A DNA stretch of 41,549 nt, from positions 401 through 41,949 of the forward strand of contig DDSG01000032.1 in the NCBI GenBank assembly GCA_002343325.1. The letters are read 5' to 3'. Origin of the DNA: Phycisphaerales bacterium UBA2396 (lineage in GTDB: Bacteria > Planctomycetota > Phycisphaerae > Phycisphaerales > UBA1924). Below the pieces are notes generated by a model. That model was not told the origin of the DNA and did not search any database. It was given only the letters and a program-made list of their open reading frames with translations. A program made the position numbers and the translations under genes. Shown here in pieces: positions 7,364-18,059 of the stretch (position 1 is its first letter; every line of letters starts with the position of its first letter).

Positions 7364-9738
7364 GCGGGATCCTGGACTGGCTTTTCGGCGTGCGGGAGCT
7401 CTCCTTCGGCGGGGCCGAGGTGGCGATCGACTTTGCGAGGCCCGTGCCGGCGTGGGGCTGGCTGCTGATCGTGGCGTCGGCGTTCGCGGTGTCGGCGTGG
7501 TCGTACAGCCGGCTGGAGGGTCGGCTGTGGGGCCGGTGGACGCTGGCGGGCTTGCGCGGGATGCTGATCGTGCTGCTGGCGGTGCTGATCTCGGGGCCCA
7601 GGCTTTCGCAGCAGACGCAGAGCGTGGAGCGGGATTCGGTGGTGGTGCTGCTGGACCGGTCGGGGTCGATGGGCGTGGTGGATGCGGGGACGGCGGGGTC
7701 GCGTGTCTCTCGCGATGAGCAGCTGAAGGGGATTTTGCGCGGGACGGAGCGGGTGTGGGGGCAGTTGGCGGCGGATCGGAGCGTGGTGTGGATGGGGTTT
7801 GACGGGTCGGCCGTGGTGCTTGACGCGGCAACGGGAGGGGCGGTGCCCGAGCTCGGTGCGGCGGTCGGTCGGCGGACGAGCCTGGGTCCTGCGCTGGAGC
7901 AGGCGTTGCGGCGGACGGCGGCGCGGCCGGTGGCGGGGGTTGTGGTGATGTCGGACGGGCGGACGTCCGAGCCGGCGTCGCGAGCGGTGCTGGACCAGTT
8001 GAGAGGACGGCAGATCCCGGTGTTCGTGGTGCCGCTGGGAAGCCAGAATGCGCTGGCGGATCTGGCGGTGCGCGAGGTGACCGCTCCGGCGGCGTCGTTC
8101 GTGGGTGATTCGGTGCCGGTGTCTGCGGTGGTCGCGAGGTCCGGCGAGACGAGCGCCACTGGAACGGCCCGGGTGCGGCTCGTGGATCGGCGCAGCGGGA
8201 AGGTGCTCGACGAGCGGGTGATCGAGTTCGCGCCGGACGAACGGGAGAAGCGGGTCGCGCTGACGGGCAAGCCCGACGAGGCGGGCGAGACGCCCTGGGT
8301 CGTCGAGATCGCGGGAGAGTCCGCGGACATCGCGCCGGGGAACGACTCGGCGCAGGTGGTGATCCGGCTGGTGGATCGCCCGATCCGCGTGGTGTACTTC
8401 GATGGGTACCCGCGCTGGGAGTATCGGTATCTCAAGAACCTGCTGGTGCGTGAGAAATCCGTGCGGAGCAGCGTGACGGTGCTGCAGGCGCAGCGGCGGT
8501 TCCTTCAGGAAGGAAGCGATCCGCTGGCGGTGATCCCGCGGTCGGCGCAGGAGTGGCGTGAGTTCGACGTGGTGGTGATCGGAGATGTTCGCCCGGAGAT
8601 GTTCAGCCCGGAACAACTGGCGCAGATTCGAGAGCACGTGTCGCGTGACGGCGGCGGGATTCTCTTCATCGGGGGTCCGCAGGCGACGCCCGATGCGTGG
8701 AAGGGGACGCCGCTTGCGGACTTGCTGCCGTTTTCGATGAACGAGGACGGGGGGCGCGGAATCCCGGTGTGGCTTGAGCCGGTGGTGGTGTCGCCGACGC
8801 CGGCGGCGGATCGGCAGGGGCTCATGCGGCTTTCGGATGATCCGAATCAGCCCTGGCCGAGGGAGTTGTCGGAGCGGGCGACGGGTTGGTCGGCGCTGCG
8901 GTACGCGCAGAAGATTGATCCGGCGCGGGTGAAGCCGGCGGCGGAGGTTCTGGCGGAGGTGAGTCCTGCGGGCGGGGATGGGGCGGCGGCGACGCCGGTG
9001 GTGCTGTCGATGCGGTTTGGGGCGGGGGTTTCGATCTACGTGGCGACGGACGAGACGTGGCGGTGGCGGTACGGGCGCGGCGAGGTGCTGCCGGAGCGGT
9101 TCTGGCTGCCGATGCTGCGGACGTTGGCGAGGCAGGGGCTGGCGGCGAGCGGGCAGGCCGGGGTGCTCAGCGCGACGCCATCGCGTGCGGCGGTGGACCA
9201 GCCGGTGCAGGTGCTGTTGCGGGTGATGGATCAGGCGGTGCTGGATTCGAGGCCTCGCTCGCTGCAGGCGCGCGTCACGCCCAGGCTGGCCGGTGGCGGG
9301 GTTGGGAGTGGCGGTGGGATTCCGACGGAGTTGAGGCTAATCCCGCAGGGTGGGGACGGGCCGGACGGGACGCCGCCGTCGTTGTTCAGTGCCGCGTGGA
9401 TTCCGACGGAGGCGGGCACGTACGACGTGGAGGTGGTGGATCCGACGATCGCGGGGACGGGTCTGAAGGCGGTGGTGGAGGCGGAGTTCTCGGACGACGA
9501 GTTCCGCATCCCCGACGCCGATCACGCCGGTTTGGCGGCGTTGGCCGAGGCGACGGGCGGCGCGGTGGTTGCACCCGAACGTGTCGACTCGCTGCCGGGA
9601 CTTTTGCCCAATCGCGAAGTGAGGTTGCTGGGGGCGCCCAACGTCGAGACGTTGTGGGACAAGCCGTTTGTCTGGGTTCTGTTGATGGTGCTGGCGTGCG
9701 GGGAGTGGGTGGGGCGGCGGCTGATTCGGTTGTCGTAG
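7360..9738 (+). CDS. Membrane vWA protein with glutamine-amidotransferase-like domain
   Basis: 792 residues starting at a GTG that overlaps the previous stop (GTGA). Two N-terminal membrane spans (about 31-48 and 65-80) are followed by a canonical vWA domain: VVVLLDRSGSMG carries the MIDAS D99-x-S101-x-S103, and GVVVMSDGRTS supplies the second metal-site aspartate. Further on, 'VVYFDGYPRWEYRYLKNLL' and 'FDVVVIGDVRPEMF' through 'GGGILFIGGPQATPD' form the class-I glutamine-amidotransferase-like fold often attached to such vWA proteins. I see no catalytic Cys in that fold, so it is probably structural. A final span lies at 'FVWVLLMVLACGEWVG'. A 59 nt gap separates it from the next gene. Its family is common in planctomycetes but has no established activity. 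Confidence 0.9.
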   Translation: MSGILDWLFGVRELSFGGAEVAIDFARPVPAWGWLLIVASAFAVSAWSYSRLEGRLWGRWTLAGLRGMLIVLLAVLISGPRLSQQTQSVERDSVVVLLDRSGSMGVVDAGTAGSRVSRDEQLKGILRGTERVWGQLAADRSVVWMGFDGSAVVLDAATGGAVPELGAAVGRRTSLGPALEQALRRTAARPVAGVVVMSDGRTSEPASRAVLDQLRGRQIPVFVVPLGSQNALADLAVREVTAPAASFVGDSVPVSAVVARSGETSATGTARVRLVDRRSGKVLDERVIEFAPDEREKRVALTGKPDEAGETPWVVEIAGESADIAPGNDSAQVVIRLVDRPIRVVYFDGYPRWEYRYLKNLLVREKSVRSSVTVLQAQRRFLQEGSDPLAVIPRSAQEWREFDVVVIGDVRPEMFSPEQLAQIREHVSRDGGGILFIGGPQATPDAWKGTPLADLLPFSMNEDGGRGIPVWLEPVVVSPTPAADRQGLMRLSDDPNQPWPRELSERATGWSALRYAQKIDPARVKPAAEVLAEVSPAGGDGAAATPVVLSMRFGAGVSIYVATDETWRWRYGRGEVLPERFWLPMLRTLARQGLAASGQAGVLSATPSRAAVDQPVQVLLRVMDQAVLDSRPRSLQARVTPRLAGGGVGSGGGIPTELRLIPQGGDGPDGTPPSLFSAAWIPTEAGTYDVEVVDPTIAGTGLKAVVEAEFSDDEFRIPDADHAGLAALAEATGGAVVAPERVDSLPGLLPNREVRLLGAPNVETLWDKPFVWVLLMVLACGEWVGRRLIRLS

Positions 9739-9797
9739 GGGGCGGGGATGCGTCTTCGGTGCCCGACGGGCCGAAGAAGAGTGAAGGAGCGGCGTGC

Positions 9798-12700
9798 ATG
9801 AGGTCAGAACACGGACAGCACGCGGGGCAGGGGGTGGACCCCGGCGCGGCATCGGGGCGTTCGGCCACACGTCCGCTGGTGGGGGCGCTGGCGCGGCTTC
9901 GTGCGAGGGCGAGGCGTCGGCTGGTGGTGGAGCGATCGGCTGGGGTGATGGCGCTGGCGGTGGCGGCGGTGGTGTGCGCGGGGCTGATGGACTATCTCTT
10001 CAGGCTGCCGATGCCCTTGCGTTTGGTGTTGCTGGTTGGCGGCGTCGCGGTGCTGTGGGCGGCGGTGGTGCGGGCGGTGTGGCCCGCGATGAAGTTCAAT
10101 CCCTCGCTGGTCGAGGTGGCTTTGCGGGTGGAGCGGAGCGACGCGGCGGCGCGTGCGGGGCTTGAGGGGAAGCTGGCTTCGGCGCTGGAACTGAGCGAGA
10201 ACCCTCCTCCCGAGGCCGACCGGGAGATGCTGGGCACGGCCGTGCGGGACGCGATGGACCGGTTCGTCAAGGTGGGTTCGGCGGGGATGCTGCTCGATTC
10301 GTCGCGGGCGCAGCGGGGGCTGGCGTCGCTGGCGCTCGCGCTGTTGCCGGTGCTCGGGGTGTATTGGGCGTGGCCCGAGTATGGACGGCTTGGTGTGGCG
10401 CGGGTGCTGACCCCCTGGCGGGATGTGAGCTGGCCCAAGCGGACGATGGTCGAGAGCGGGATGACCGCGATCGCGCACCCTCTTGATTCGGCGCTGACGC
10501 TGCGGGCGGTGGTGACGCGGAGTCATCGGGCTCCGGGGCGGACGTCGGTCTCGGCGGTGTATCGGGTGGTGACGGACGGGGTCGCCGGGCCTGAGACTCG
10601 ACTGCTGCTGAACCCGCCGCGCAAGAGCGGCGCGGGCGGGCAGGCGGGCGAGCTCGACGCGTACGAGGCGACGGTGTCTCGGGACACGCTGCGGGTGGCG
10701 GCTGGTCTGACGGGTGAGGCCGAGGCCGGCGTGAATCGCGTGCTGGAAGTTCGGTTCGCGACGGCGGACGATGAAACACCTGCGGTGAGCGTGGCGTTGG
10801 TGGAGCGGCCGAGGATCGTGTCGGCGACGATGTCGGTGACGCCGCCGGATTACGCGGAGGGTGTGGCGGGGGTGTTGAGCGGCGAGCGGGCGGTGCGGTC
10901 GGACGCGAGCGGTCGCGGAGCGGTGGGCCCGGTGCTGGCGGGTTCGTGGGTGGAGCTGACGCTGGCGTTGAGCAAGCCGGTGCCGACGCCGGGCGTGCCC
11001 GGATCGCCCGCGCGGACGGACGGGCGGGTGGACAGTCGCTCGACATGGGTTGCCTCGACATTCGGCAGCGCAGGTCTGCCCGCGGGAGCGAGCCTTGAGC
11101 TGTCGGCGACCGAATGGCGGATCGCGTGGCCGGCGTCGGAATCGACGTCCGTGGCGGTCGCGCCGACCGACGCGTTCGGGATCGGGCCGCTGGATGGTGT
11201 GGTGTATTCGGTGCTGGTGATTCCGGACGTGATCCCCGGCGCGGCGGTGGTGGAGCCGGCGCAGGACGAGGCGGTCCTTCCGACGGCGGTGCTGAGCGTG
11301 GCCGGCGAGGGGCGGGACGACGTGGGGTTGGCGTGGACGCAGCTCGAGGCGCGGCGTCATCGTCCGCCCACCGGCACGGCCGGCGCACCCGCGGAGCCGA
11401 TCGGCGAGGTCGAGGTTGTGGCGCGGGTCGAGGGATCGTCTTCGGTGTCGCCGGGCGCGGCCCGCGCGGGCGTGACGCAGCGTGCGGCGGCGGAGCTTGA
11501 CCTGTCGGCGAAGGATCTGCTCCCGGGGGATGAACTGCATCTCAACGCGGTCGCGTCGGACATCTTCGCGATGGGTGAGCGTCGGCACGAGCCGGTGCGT
11601 TCGGCGACGCGCGTGCTGCGGATCATCAGCGAGCCGGAACTGGTGGAGCAGATTCTGTCGGGGCTTTCGCCCTTGCGGGCCGCGGCGGAGCGTCTGGACC
11701 AGGAGCAGGCGCAGATCTCGCGGTCGACGAACGAGCTGATGGAAGCCGGGGCGGATCGGTCGCGTGCCGAGGGCTTGCGGAATCAGCAGAGAGGAGTGGG
11801 CGAACGTCTTCGTCCGGCGTCGGACGCGTTGCGGCGTGCCCGCGAGCGGGCGGAGCGCAACGCGCTGACGGACCAGGGGCTTCGGTCGATGCTTGAGGAG
11901 GCCGAGCGGCTGACGCAGGAGGCGGCCGAGTCTGCGGCGCGGGCGTCGGAAGCGATCGAGCGTGCGGGGGCTACGCCGAGGGAGCAGGCGGCTTCGCCCG
12001 AAGCGCAGCGTGAGGCCGAGCAGGCTCAGGATGATGTGCGCGACGACCTTGGGCGGTTGTCCGACCTGCTGTCGCAGGGGCAGGATTCGTTCGCGGCGAG
12101 GCAGAGCGTTCAGCGGATGATGGCCGAGCAGGAGTCGCTGACCGAGCGGACGCGCGAGGCGGGCGAGCGGACGGCGGGGCGACGCCCCGAGGAACTCAGC
12201 GCCGACGAGCGTGCGGAGCTCGAGCAGTTGGCGCAGCAGCAGCAGGAACTGGCGAGGCGTGCCGAGCAGGCCGGGCAATCGCTGCGGGAGCGGGCGGAGC
12301 GTGTGCGGGCGAGCGACCCGGCGCAGGCGGAGGCGATGCAGCGTGCGGCGGATCGTGCGTCTCGCGAGCAGTTGGCCGAGCAGATGAGGCAGGCGGCGAG
12401 GCAGACGGAGCAGAATCAGACGGGGCAGGCAAACCAGCAGCAGCAGCAGGCGCAGCAAACGCTCGAAGAGATGATGGAAGAACTCGACCAGGCGGCGCAG
12501 CGGCGCGATGAAGCGCTCCAGCGGCAGCTGGCCGATCTGGCGAGGGCGATCGACGGGCTGATCCGGGCGCAGGAGGCGGAGATCGCGAGATTGGGGCGGG
12601 CGGCCGGCGGCGAGCAGATCGATGGGCTGGCCGAGGCGATGACGCGGCTTCGGACGAACACCCTCTCGGTGGCGTCCGGCGCGGGGGCTCGCGAGGCGAG

Positions 12701-13543
12701 GGAGATCGTCGAGCGGCTCGAGTCCGCGGCGGACCATCAGGACACGGCGGCGGCGAACCTGAAGGAACCGCCTGATTTCCTCGTGGCCGAAGAGAACGAG
12801 CGGATGAGCCTGCAGCGACTCCGCGAAGCGGCGGAGCTGGGCGAAGAGTTGCAGCGTCAGGCGCAGCAACGGGACGAGGCGAGGAAGCGCGGCGAGCTTC
12901 GCAAGAAGTACATGGAGGCGATCGACGCGCAGTCCAAGCTTCGCGACGACACGTCGCCCATGGTCGGCAAGGAACTGTCGCGGCGCGATCGCAACGTGGT
13001 GCGCGGGCTGGCGGGGAGGCAGGGCGAGGTGCGGGCGATGATCTCGGCGATCCGCGAGGGCACGGCCGAGCTCGGCGAGACGACGATGTTCGACTATGCC
13101 CACCGCGAGATGGACCGGCTCGCGGAGCGGGCGGGGGCCGTGCTCTCGGGCGGGGAGGCGACGACGGGCGTGTCGCGCGATCAGAGGCAGATCGTTGAGA
13201 TTCTGCAGGATCTGGCGGAGTCGCTGAAGGAGGGCGCCCCGCCGCAGGACGAGTTCCGGCAGAACCAGGGCGGGCAGCGCGACCAGGGCGGCGGGCCTCA
13301 GGGCGGGCAGCAGCCCCAGGGCGTGGTGCCCCCGATGGCGGAGTTGCTGGTGCTGCAGAGGCTTCAGCAGCGAGCGGCGACGAAGACGCGGGAGCTTGCC
13401 GAGGCCGATCGGCCCGATCCGGAGGATGTCAGCTCGATCGGGAAGCTGCAGCGGGATTTGTTCGAACTGGGGACGAAGGTGATCGAGAAGCTCAAGGAGC
13501 AGCAGCAGGGCGGGGATCGGGTTCAGCCGCCGGGAGGTGGGTC

Positions 13544-13547
<4 letters not shown>
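9798..13547 (+). CDS. Giant DUF4175-like membrane coiled-coil protein
   Basis: 1249 residues. Membrane spans lie at about 50-66, 74-93 and 174-190; a beta-rich region of about 400 residues follows, and then from about residue 614 to the end an almost uninterrupted charged helix rich in Glu, Arg, Ala and Gln, including a glutamine cluster (QANQQQQQAQQ, near residue 880). The organisation matches DUF4175-type proteins of Bacteroidota and Planctomycetota, for which no function is established. The start at 9798 has AAGGAG 9 nt upstream. The frame is open for another 247 codons upstream, but that part is antisense-like Gly/Arg-rich sequence inside the previous gene. The stop overlaps the next start (GTGA). 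The C-terminal helix could form a long rod bridging the inner membrane and the periplasm; that is inference. Confidence 0.85.
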
Positions 13548-14259
<712 letters not shown>

Positions 14260-14263
<4 letters not shown>

Positions 14264-15414
14264 AGACCGTCGCGGCGCTCACGATGATGGGGCTTGTCCT
14301 GGGTTGGCAGCCTGAGGCACCGCCGGCGAACCCGCCCGCTGTGGCACCGGCCGAGAATCCGCCGGACCCGGCCTCGGGCCCGCAGGCGCCGGACGCGGCG
14401 GGGGTCTTCGGCGGCAAGCCCGAGGACAAGGAACGCGGCGCGGAGAACAACATTCTTGCGGGCGAGATGACGCCCGAGATGGTCGACTCGGTCGAGCGTG
14501 GGCTCGCGTGGCTGGCGCGGGTGCAGAACGCGGACGGATCATTCGGCGACGGGCGGTTCGGGCCGAGCGTGGCGGTGACGTCGCTGGCGGGGCTCGCGTT
14601 CATGTCGGACGGGAATCTGCCCGGTCGCGGCCCGTACGGAGAGGTGGTCAGCAAGGCGCTCGACTATGTGCTGGCCAACTGCGCCGAGAACGGGCTGATC
14701 GCTTCCGACGCGACAACGGTCCCGATGTACGGGCACGGGTTCGCCACGCTGTTCCTTGGTGAGATTTACGGCATGACGGGCGGCGGGGCCGACACCGCCC
14801 GCGCCCAGAGGCTTCACGACGCGATCGTGCGGTCGGTCAGGCTGATTCAGAGCTCGCAGAACGAAGAAGGCGGGTGGCGGTACAACCCGGTTCCCAACGA
14901 TGCGGACGTGTCGGTGTCGATCTGCCAGATCAAGGCGCTGCGGTCCGCGCGGAACGCGGGGATCGAGGTCTCCCGCGTCACGATCGATCGCGCGGTCGAC
15001 TATGTCCGTCGGGCGCAGAACATCGACGGCGGATTCATGTACCAATTGATCGGCGGGCCCAGCGCATTCGCGAGGTCGGCGGCCGGCGTGGCGAGCCTGC
15101 AGTACGCGGGCATCTACAACGACCCCGCAATCCGTCGCGGGATCTCGTACATCACGCGCGTGGCGTTGCCCGGTGGAGCCTTCGGGCAGCAGCCGCACTA
15201 TTTCTACGGGCATTACTACGCGGTGCAGGCGATGTATCTGGCGGGGGGAGACGATTGGGCCATGTGGTGGCCCGCGATACGTCAGGAACTGCTCCGGCGG
15301 CAGGAGGAGAACGGGCGGTGGCAGGATCCTTCCGTCGGCGATCATTACGGGACCGCGATGTCGCTCATCATTCTGCAGGTCCCAAAGCGTTATCTGCCGA
15401 TCTTCCAGCGATGA
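14260..15414 (+). CDS. Secreted prenyltransferase/squalene-cyclase-repeat protein
   Basis: 384 residues from a GTG overlapping the previous stop. A short hydrophobic leader ('VAALTMMGLVLGW') and a Pro/Ala-rich linker precede an alpha-alpha toroid made of cyclase-type repeats: 'GLAWLARVQNADGSFGDG', 'LIQSSQNEEGGWRYNP', 'YVRRAQNIDGGFMYQL' and 'LLRRQEENGRWQDPSVGDH' each show the QN-DGG/W pattern of the fold. I do not see the DxDD catalytic acid motif of squalene-hopene cyclases, so this is unlikely to be a triterpene cyclase. Such repeat proteins are frequent beside vWA/DUF4175 genes in planctomycetes and are assumed to be binding scaffolds. The stop overlaps the ATG of the next gene (ATGA). Confidence 0.87.
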
Positions 15415-16634
15415 ACCGAGCGGCTCTCATTCTGTTGTCGCTGGCTACGCCCCACGCCCTTGCGCAGGACGCCGACGCCCCACGGGGGATCGTCCGGCGG
15501 GTGATCCTCGACCGCGAGCTCAACCGCCGCGTGGTGGACGTCCTCTCTGCCTCGCCAACGGAACTGACGGTCGTCGGGGATCGGGGTCGGCCCGAGAACA
15601 TCCCGCTGGCGAACATCGCCGCATGGCTTCCTGAGTCGCCCGCCGCTCGCTCGGCGGTCCTGGTTCCGTTGGCCGGTGAGGTACAGCGGCCGCGCGGCCT
15701 GCTCGGGCTTGCCGACGGGCAGGTGCTCGCGGGGGAGCTGGGCGAATCGACGAAGGGCGAACGGGTCTCCTGGCGGAGCGTGCTGCTGGGTGTGCGGGAG
15801 TTCTCGATCGAGGCGGTGCACGCGATCGCGCTGGGCGACACCTCCCTGCCCACGGAAAGCCCCAAGGAAGACACCGCGACGTTCACCAACGGCGACACGC
15901 TCGCCGGGTTCGTCGCAGAGCTGGGCGAGACCGACCTGACGATCGAAGTGGGCGGGCAGCCGCGAAAGGCCGAGTACGACCGGCTTCGCAGCGTGGCGTT
16001 CACGACGCCGGTGCTTCCGCGGAAGGGTTCGTACCTGTGGCTCGAGGACGGCAGCGTGCTGAGCATCGGTGCGATCGCCGGGGCGGGCCGCTCGTCGCGG
16101 GAGTTGATCGTCGGGTGGAACGGGGCCGAGGTGCCCGTGCCTCTGACACAGGTCGTCGCGTACGCGGCGGAGGCTGGGGGTTTGGTTGGGCTGTCATCGC
16201 TTCTGCCGTCCGCCGAGCGCCCGACGCCCGGGCGGGCTTGGGCCGCGGGGATCGAGCGTGGGCTGGCGGATGCGCCGCTGGGTGCCGCGGACGTGACGTT
16301 GCCCGGGCCGATGGTCGTGGAGTGGACGCTCCCGCCCCGCGCATCACGCCTGTCGACGCTGGCGGTTCTTCCCCCGGCGTCGCGTGTGTGGGGCGATTGC
16401 GAGGTCCGGTTCGAGCTCATTCGCGGCGGGCAGGCGACCGAGTTACGCCGCGTTCGGCTCAACGGCACGACCCCTGAAACCCCGATCAACGTCGCGATCG
16501 AGCCCGCAACCGCGGGAAGCGCCGGCCCAACACAGGCGGTGCTCCGAGTCACACTCGAACCCGGCGAGCGGGGCCCGATTCAAGACCGCGTGGTGCTCGT
16601 CCAGCCCCTGCTTAGCCTTTCGGCAGCGCGGTGA
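15411..16634 (+). CDS. Unknown secreted protein, last gene of the vWA cluster
   Basis: 407 residues beginning with a signal peptide ('NRAALILLSLATPHALAQ'). I recognise no family. The body is beta-rich with few Cys; two stretches ('DVLSASPTELTVVGDRGR' and 'TFTNGDTLAGFVAELGET') look like related small beta-barrel units in which a 'gene/trait D-G-x-x-L-x-G' pattern recurs, as in other planctomycete exported proteins that follow cyclase-repeat genes. The ATG at 15411 overlaps the preceding stop. The last 23 bp are shared with the 3' end of the convergent nucleosidase gene. Coding is secure from frame, signal peptide and coupling; function unknown. Confidence 0.8.
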   Translation: MNRAALILLSLATPHALAQDADAPRGIVRRVILDRELNRRVVDVLSASPTELTVVGDRGRPENIPLANIAAWLPESPAARSAVLVPLAGEVQRPRGLLGLADGQVLAGELGESTKGERVSWRSVLLGVREFSIEAVHAIALGDTSLPTESPKEDTATFTNGDTLAGFVAELGETDLTIEVGGQPRKAEYDRLRSVAFTTPVLPRKGSYLWLEDGSVLSIGAIAGAGRSSRELIVGWNGAEVPVPLTQVVAYAAEAGGLVGLSSLLPSAERPTPGRAWAAGIERGLADAPLGAADVTLPGPMVVEWTLPPRASRLSTLAVLPPASRVWGDCEVRFELIRGGQATELRRVRLNGTTPETPINVAIEPATAGSAGPTQAVLRVTLEPGERGPIQDRVVLVQPLLSLSAAR

Positions 16635-17331
16635 GCGCCCGCGACAGAATCCCCACGGCGTATCGCCCAGCCTGCTCGTTGATGAACGTCATCACGTCGT
16701 GATGAGCCTGATCGTCCGCGGCGTCGCTGATCGTCCGGACGCACGCGAAGGGCACGTCGTGCTCGTGGCAGACCTGCGCCGCCGCGGCTCCCTCCATCTC
16801 CACCGCGACCGCCTCGGGGCAGATCCGACGAACCGCCCGCCTGGCGGACTCGCTCCCGATGAACCGATCGCCCGACGCGATGGGCCCGAGCACCACGGTG
16901 GCGCCGGGTGCCTCGGCTTCGGTGAACGCGCGGGCGGCGGTCGCCAGCCGATCCCGCCACGATGGGTCGGCCCGAAAGTCCCGCATCCCCAGCAGCGGGA
17001 TCTCGCCCGGGGGAAACAGCGGCGAGGCGTCCATGTCGTGCTGGGCGAGCGTGGTCGCTACCACGATGTCCCCGACGCGCAGGCGCGTCGAGATCGCCCC
17101 GGCCACACCCGTGAAGACGACCGCCGAGGCGCCGTGGGACAGAATGATCTCCGTGGTCGTCGAGGCGGCCGCCACCTTGCCCCAGCGAGAGAACGCGGCG
17201 ACCACCGGGTGCCCGAACAGTTCGCCCGAGTGGAACTCCCGGCCGGCACGGCGGGTCGTCCGCCGATGGCGGATGGCCCCGAGGACCGGGGCGAGTTCCT
17301 GCTCCATCGCGCTCAGAATGGCCAGCGGCAT
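16612..17331 (-). CDS. mtnN: 5'-methylthioadenosine/S-adenosylhomocysteine nucleosidase
   Basis: 239 residues. Cleaves the adenine from MTA and SAH, detoxifying by-products of SAM-dependent reactions. The catalytic residues expected from the E. coli enzyme are present in context: Glu12 in AILSAMEQE, the VEMEGAA glutamate that binds the ribose, and the general-acid Asp in RTISDAADD. The nucleoside-phosphorylase strand 'AVVFTGVAGAI' is also clear. The start at 17331 gives the standard family N-terminus (MPLAILSAMEQE); a TACGCT box ends 5 nt before it. The gene's 3' end overlaps the convergent upstream cluster by 23 bp. Related purine nucleosidases such as futalosine hydrolase share the fold, so the exact substrate is slightly less certain than the family. 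Confidence 0.88.
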   Translation of the reverse strand: MPLAILSAMEQELAPVLGAIRHRRTTRRAGREFHSGELFGHPVVAAFSRWGKVAAASTTTEIILSHGASAVVFTGVAGAISTRLRVGDIVVATTLAQHDMDASPLFPPGEIPLLGMRDFRADPSWRDRLATAARAFTEAEAPGATVVLGPIASGDRFIGSESARRAVRRICPEAVAVEMEGAAAAQVCHEHDVPFACVRTISDAADDQAHHDVMTFINEQAGRYAVGILSRALTALPKG

Positions 17332-17336
17332 CCGCG

Positions 17337-17342
17337 AGCGTA
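17337..17342 (-). promoter_or_regulatory. TAnnnT -10 box of the nucleosidase gene
   Basis: On the minus strand TACGCT ends 5 nt before the ATG at 17331. It lies in a 50 bp divergent spacer that also carries the plus-strand box of the CoA-transferase gene. Confidence 0.4.
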
Positions 17343-17369
17343 CGCCACCCCGGCCCGGATCGGGCGGAA

Positions 17370-17375
17370 TACCCT
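17370..17375 (+). promoter_or_regulatory. TAnnnT -10 box of the CoA-transferase gene
   Basis: TACCCT ends 6 nt before the ATG at 17382; no Shine-Dalgarno is visible. Confidence 0.45.
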
Positions 17376-17381
17376 CTCGCC

Positions 17382-18059
17382 ATGCCACTGACCCGCGACC
17401 AACTCGCGATGCGTGCCGCCCGCGAACTGCGTGACGGCTTCATCGTCAACCTCGGCATCGGCATCCCCACCCTTGTGGCGAACTACATCCCCAAGGGGAT
17501 GGACGTCTGGCTGCAGTCGGAGAACGGGCTGCTGGGCATCGGGCCTTTCCCGACCGACGACAAGGTCGACGCCGACCTCATCAACGCCGGGAAGCAGACC
17601 ATCACCGCCCGACCGGGCTCGTCGTTCTTCTCCTCGGCCGAGAGCTTCGCGATGATCCGCGGCGGGCACATCGACATGTGCATCCTGGGCGCGATGCAGG
17701 TCTCTCAGTCGGGCGACCTGGCGAACTGGATGGTGCCCGGAAAGCTCGTCAAGGGCATGGGCGGGGCGATGGACCTCGTCGCCGGCGTCCGCCGCGTCAT
17801 CGTCGTCATGGAGCACAGCGCCAAGGCGAAGGACGGCGGGAAGCCCGTCGCCAAGTTCGTTTCACAGTGTTCGCTGCCTCTGACGGGCAAGCGCTGCGTG
17901 CACATGCTGATCACCGACCTTGCGGCTTTCTCGTTCGATGAGGCGAAGTCGCGGTTCGTGCTGATCGAGTTGGCGCCGGACGTGACGATCGAGCAGGTCC
18001 GCGAGCAGACGGAAGCCGCCTTCGACGTGGCGGCGAACGTGACCACCGTCTCGGTGTGA
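17382..18059 (+). CDS. 3-oxoacid CoA-transferase subunit B (orphan)
   Basis: 225 residues. Beta subunit of a succinyl-CoA:3-oxoacid (or acetate/butyrate) CoA-transferase, which moves CoA between acids in ketone-body or short-chain fatty acid metabolism. The 'GIGIPTLVANYIP' start and the catalytic-glutamate motif SENGLLG (Glu47) are canonical, as are FFSSAESFAMIRGGH and 'DLANWMVPGK'. The B subunit carries the catalytic residue, but a working enzyme needs subunit A, normally encoded immediately upstream; here the upstream neighbour is a divergent nucleosidase and the downstream one is a dipeptidase. Subunit A must be elsewhere in the genome or another subunit is used. The stop codon overlaps the GTG of the next gene. 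Confidence 0.93.
   Translation: MPLTRDQLAMRAARELRDGFIVNLGIGIPTLVANYIPKGMDVWLQSENGLLGIGPFPTDDKVDADLINAGKQTITARPGSSFFSSAESFAMIRGGHIDMCILGAMQVSQSGDLANWMVPGKLVKGMGGAMDLVAGVRRVIVVMEHSAKAKDGGKPVAKFVSQCSLPLTGKRCVHMLITDLAAFSFDEAKSRFVLIELAPDVTIEQVREQTEAAFDVAANVTTVSV

Noticed and set aside
5515..13103. Very long minus-strand open frames opposite the vWA cluster (one of about 1040 codons, one of about 1099)
   Set aside because: They are Arg/Pro/His-rich, lack recognisable domains and mirror the codon bias of the plus-strand genes. High GC leaves few stops in such frames.
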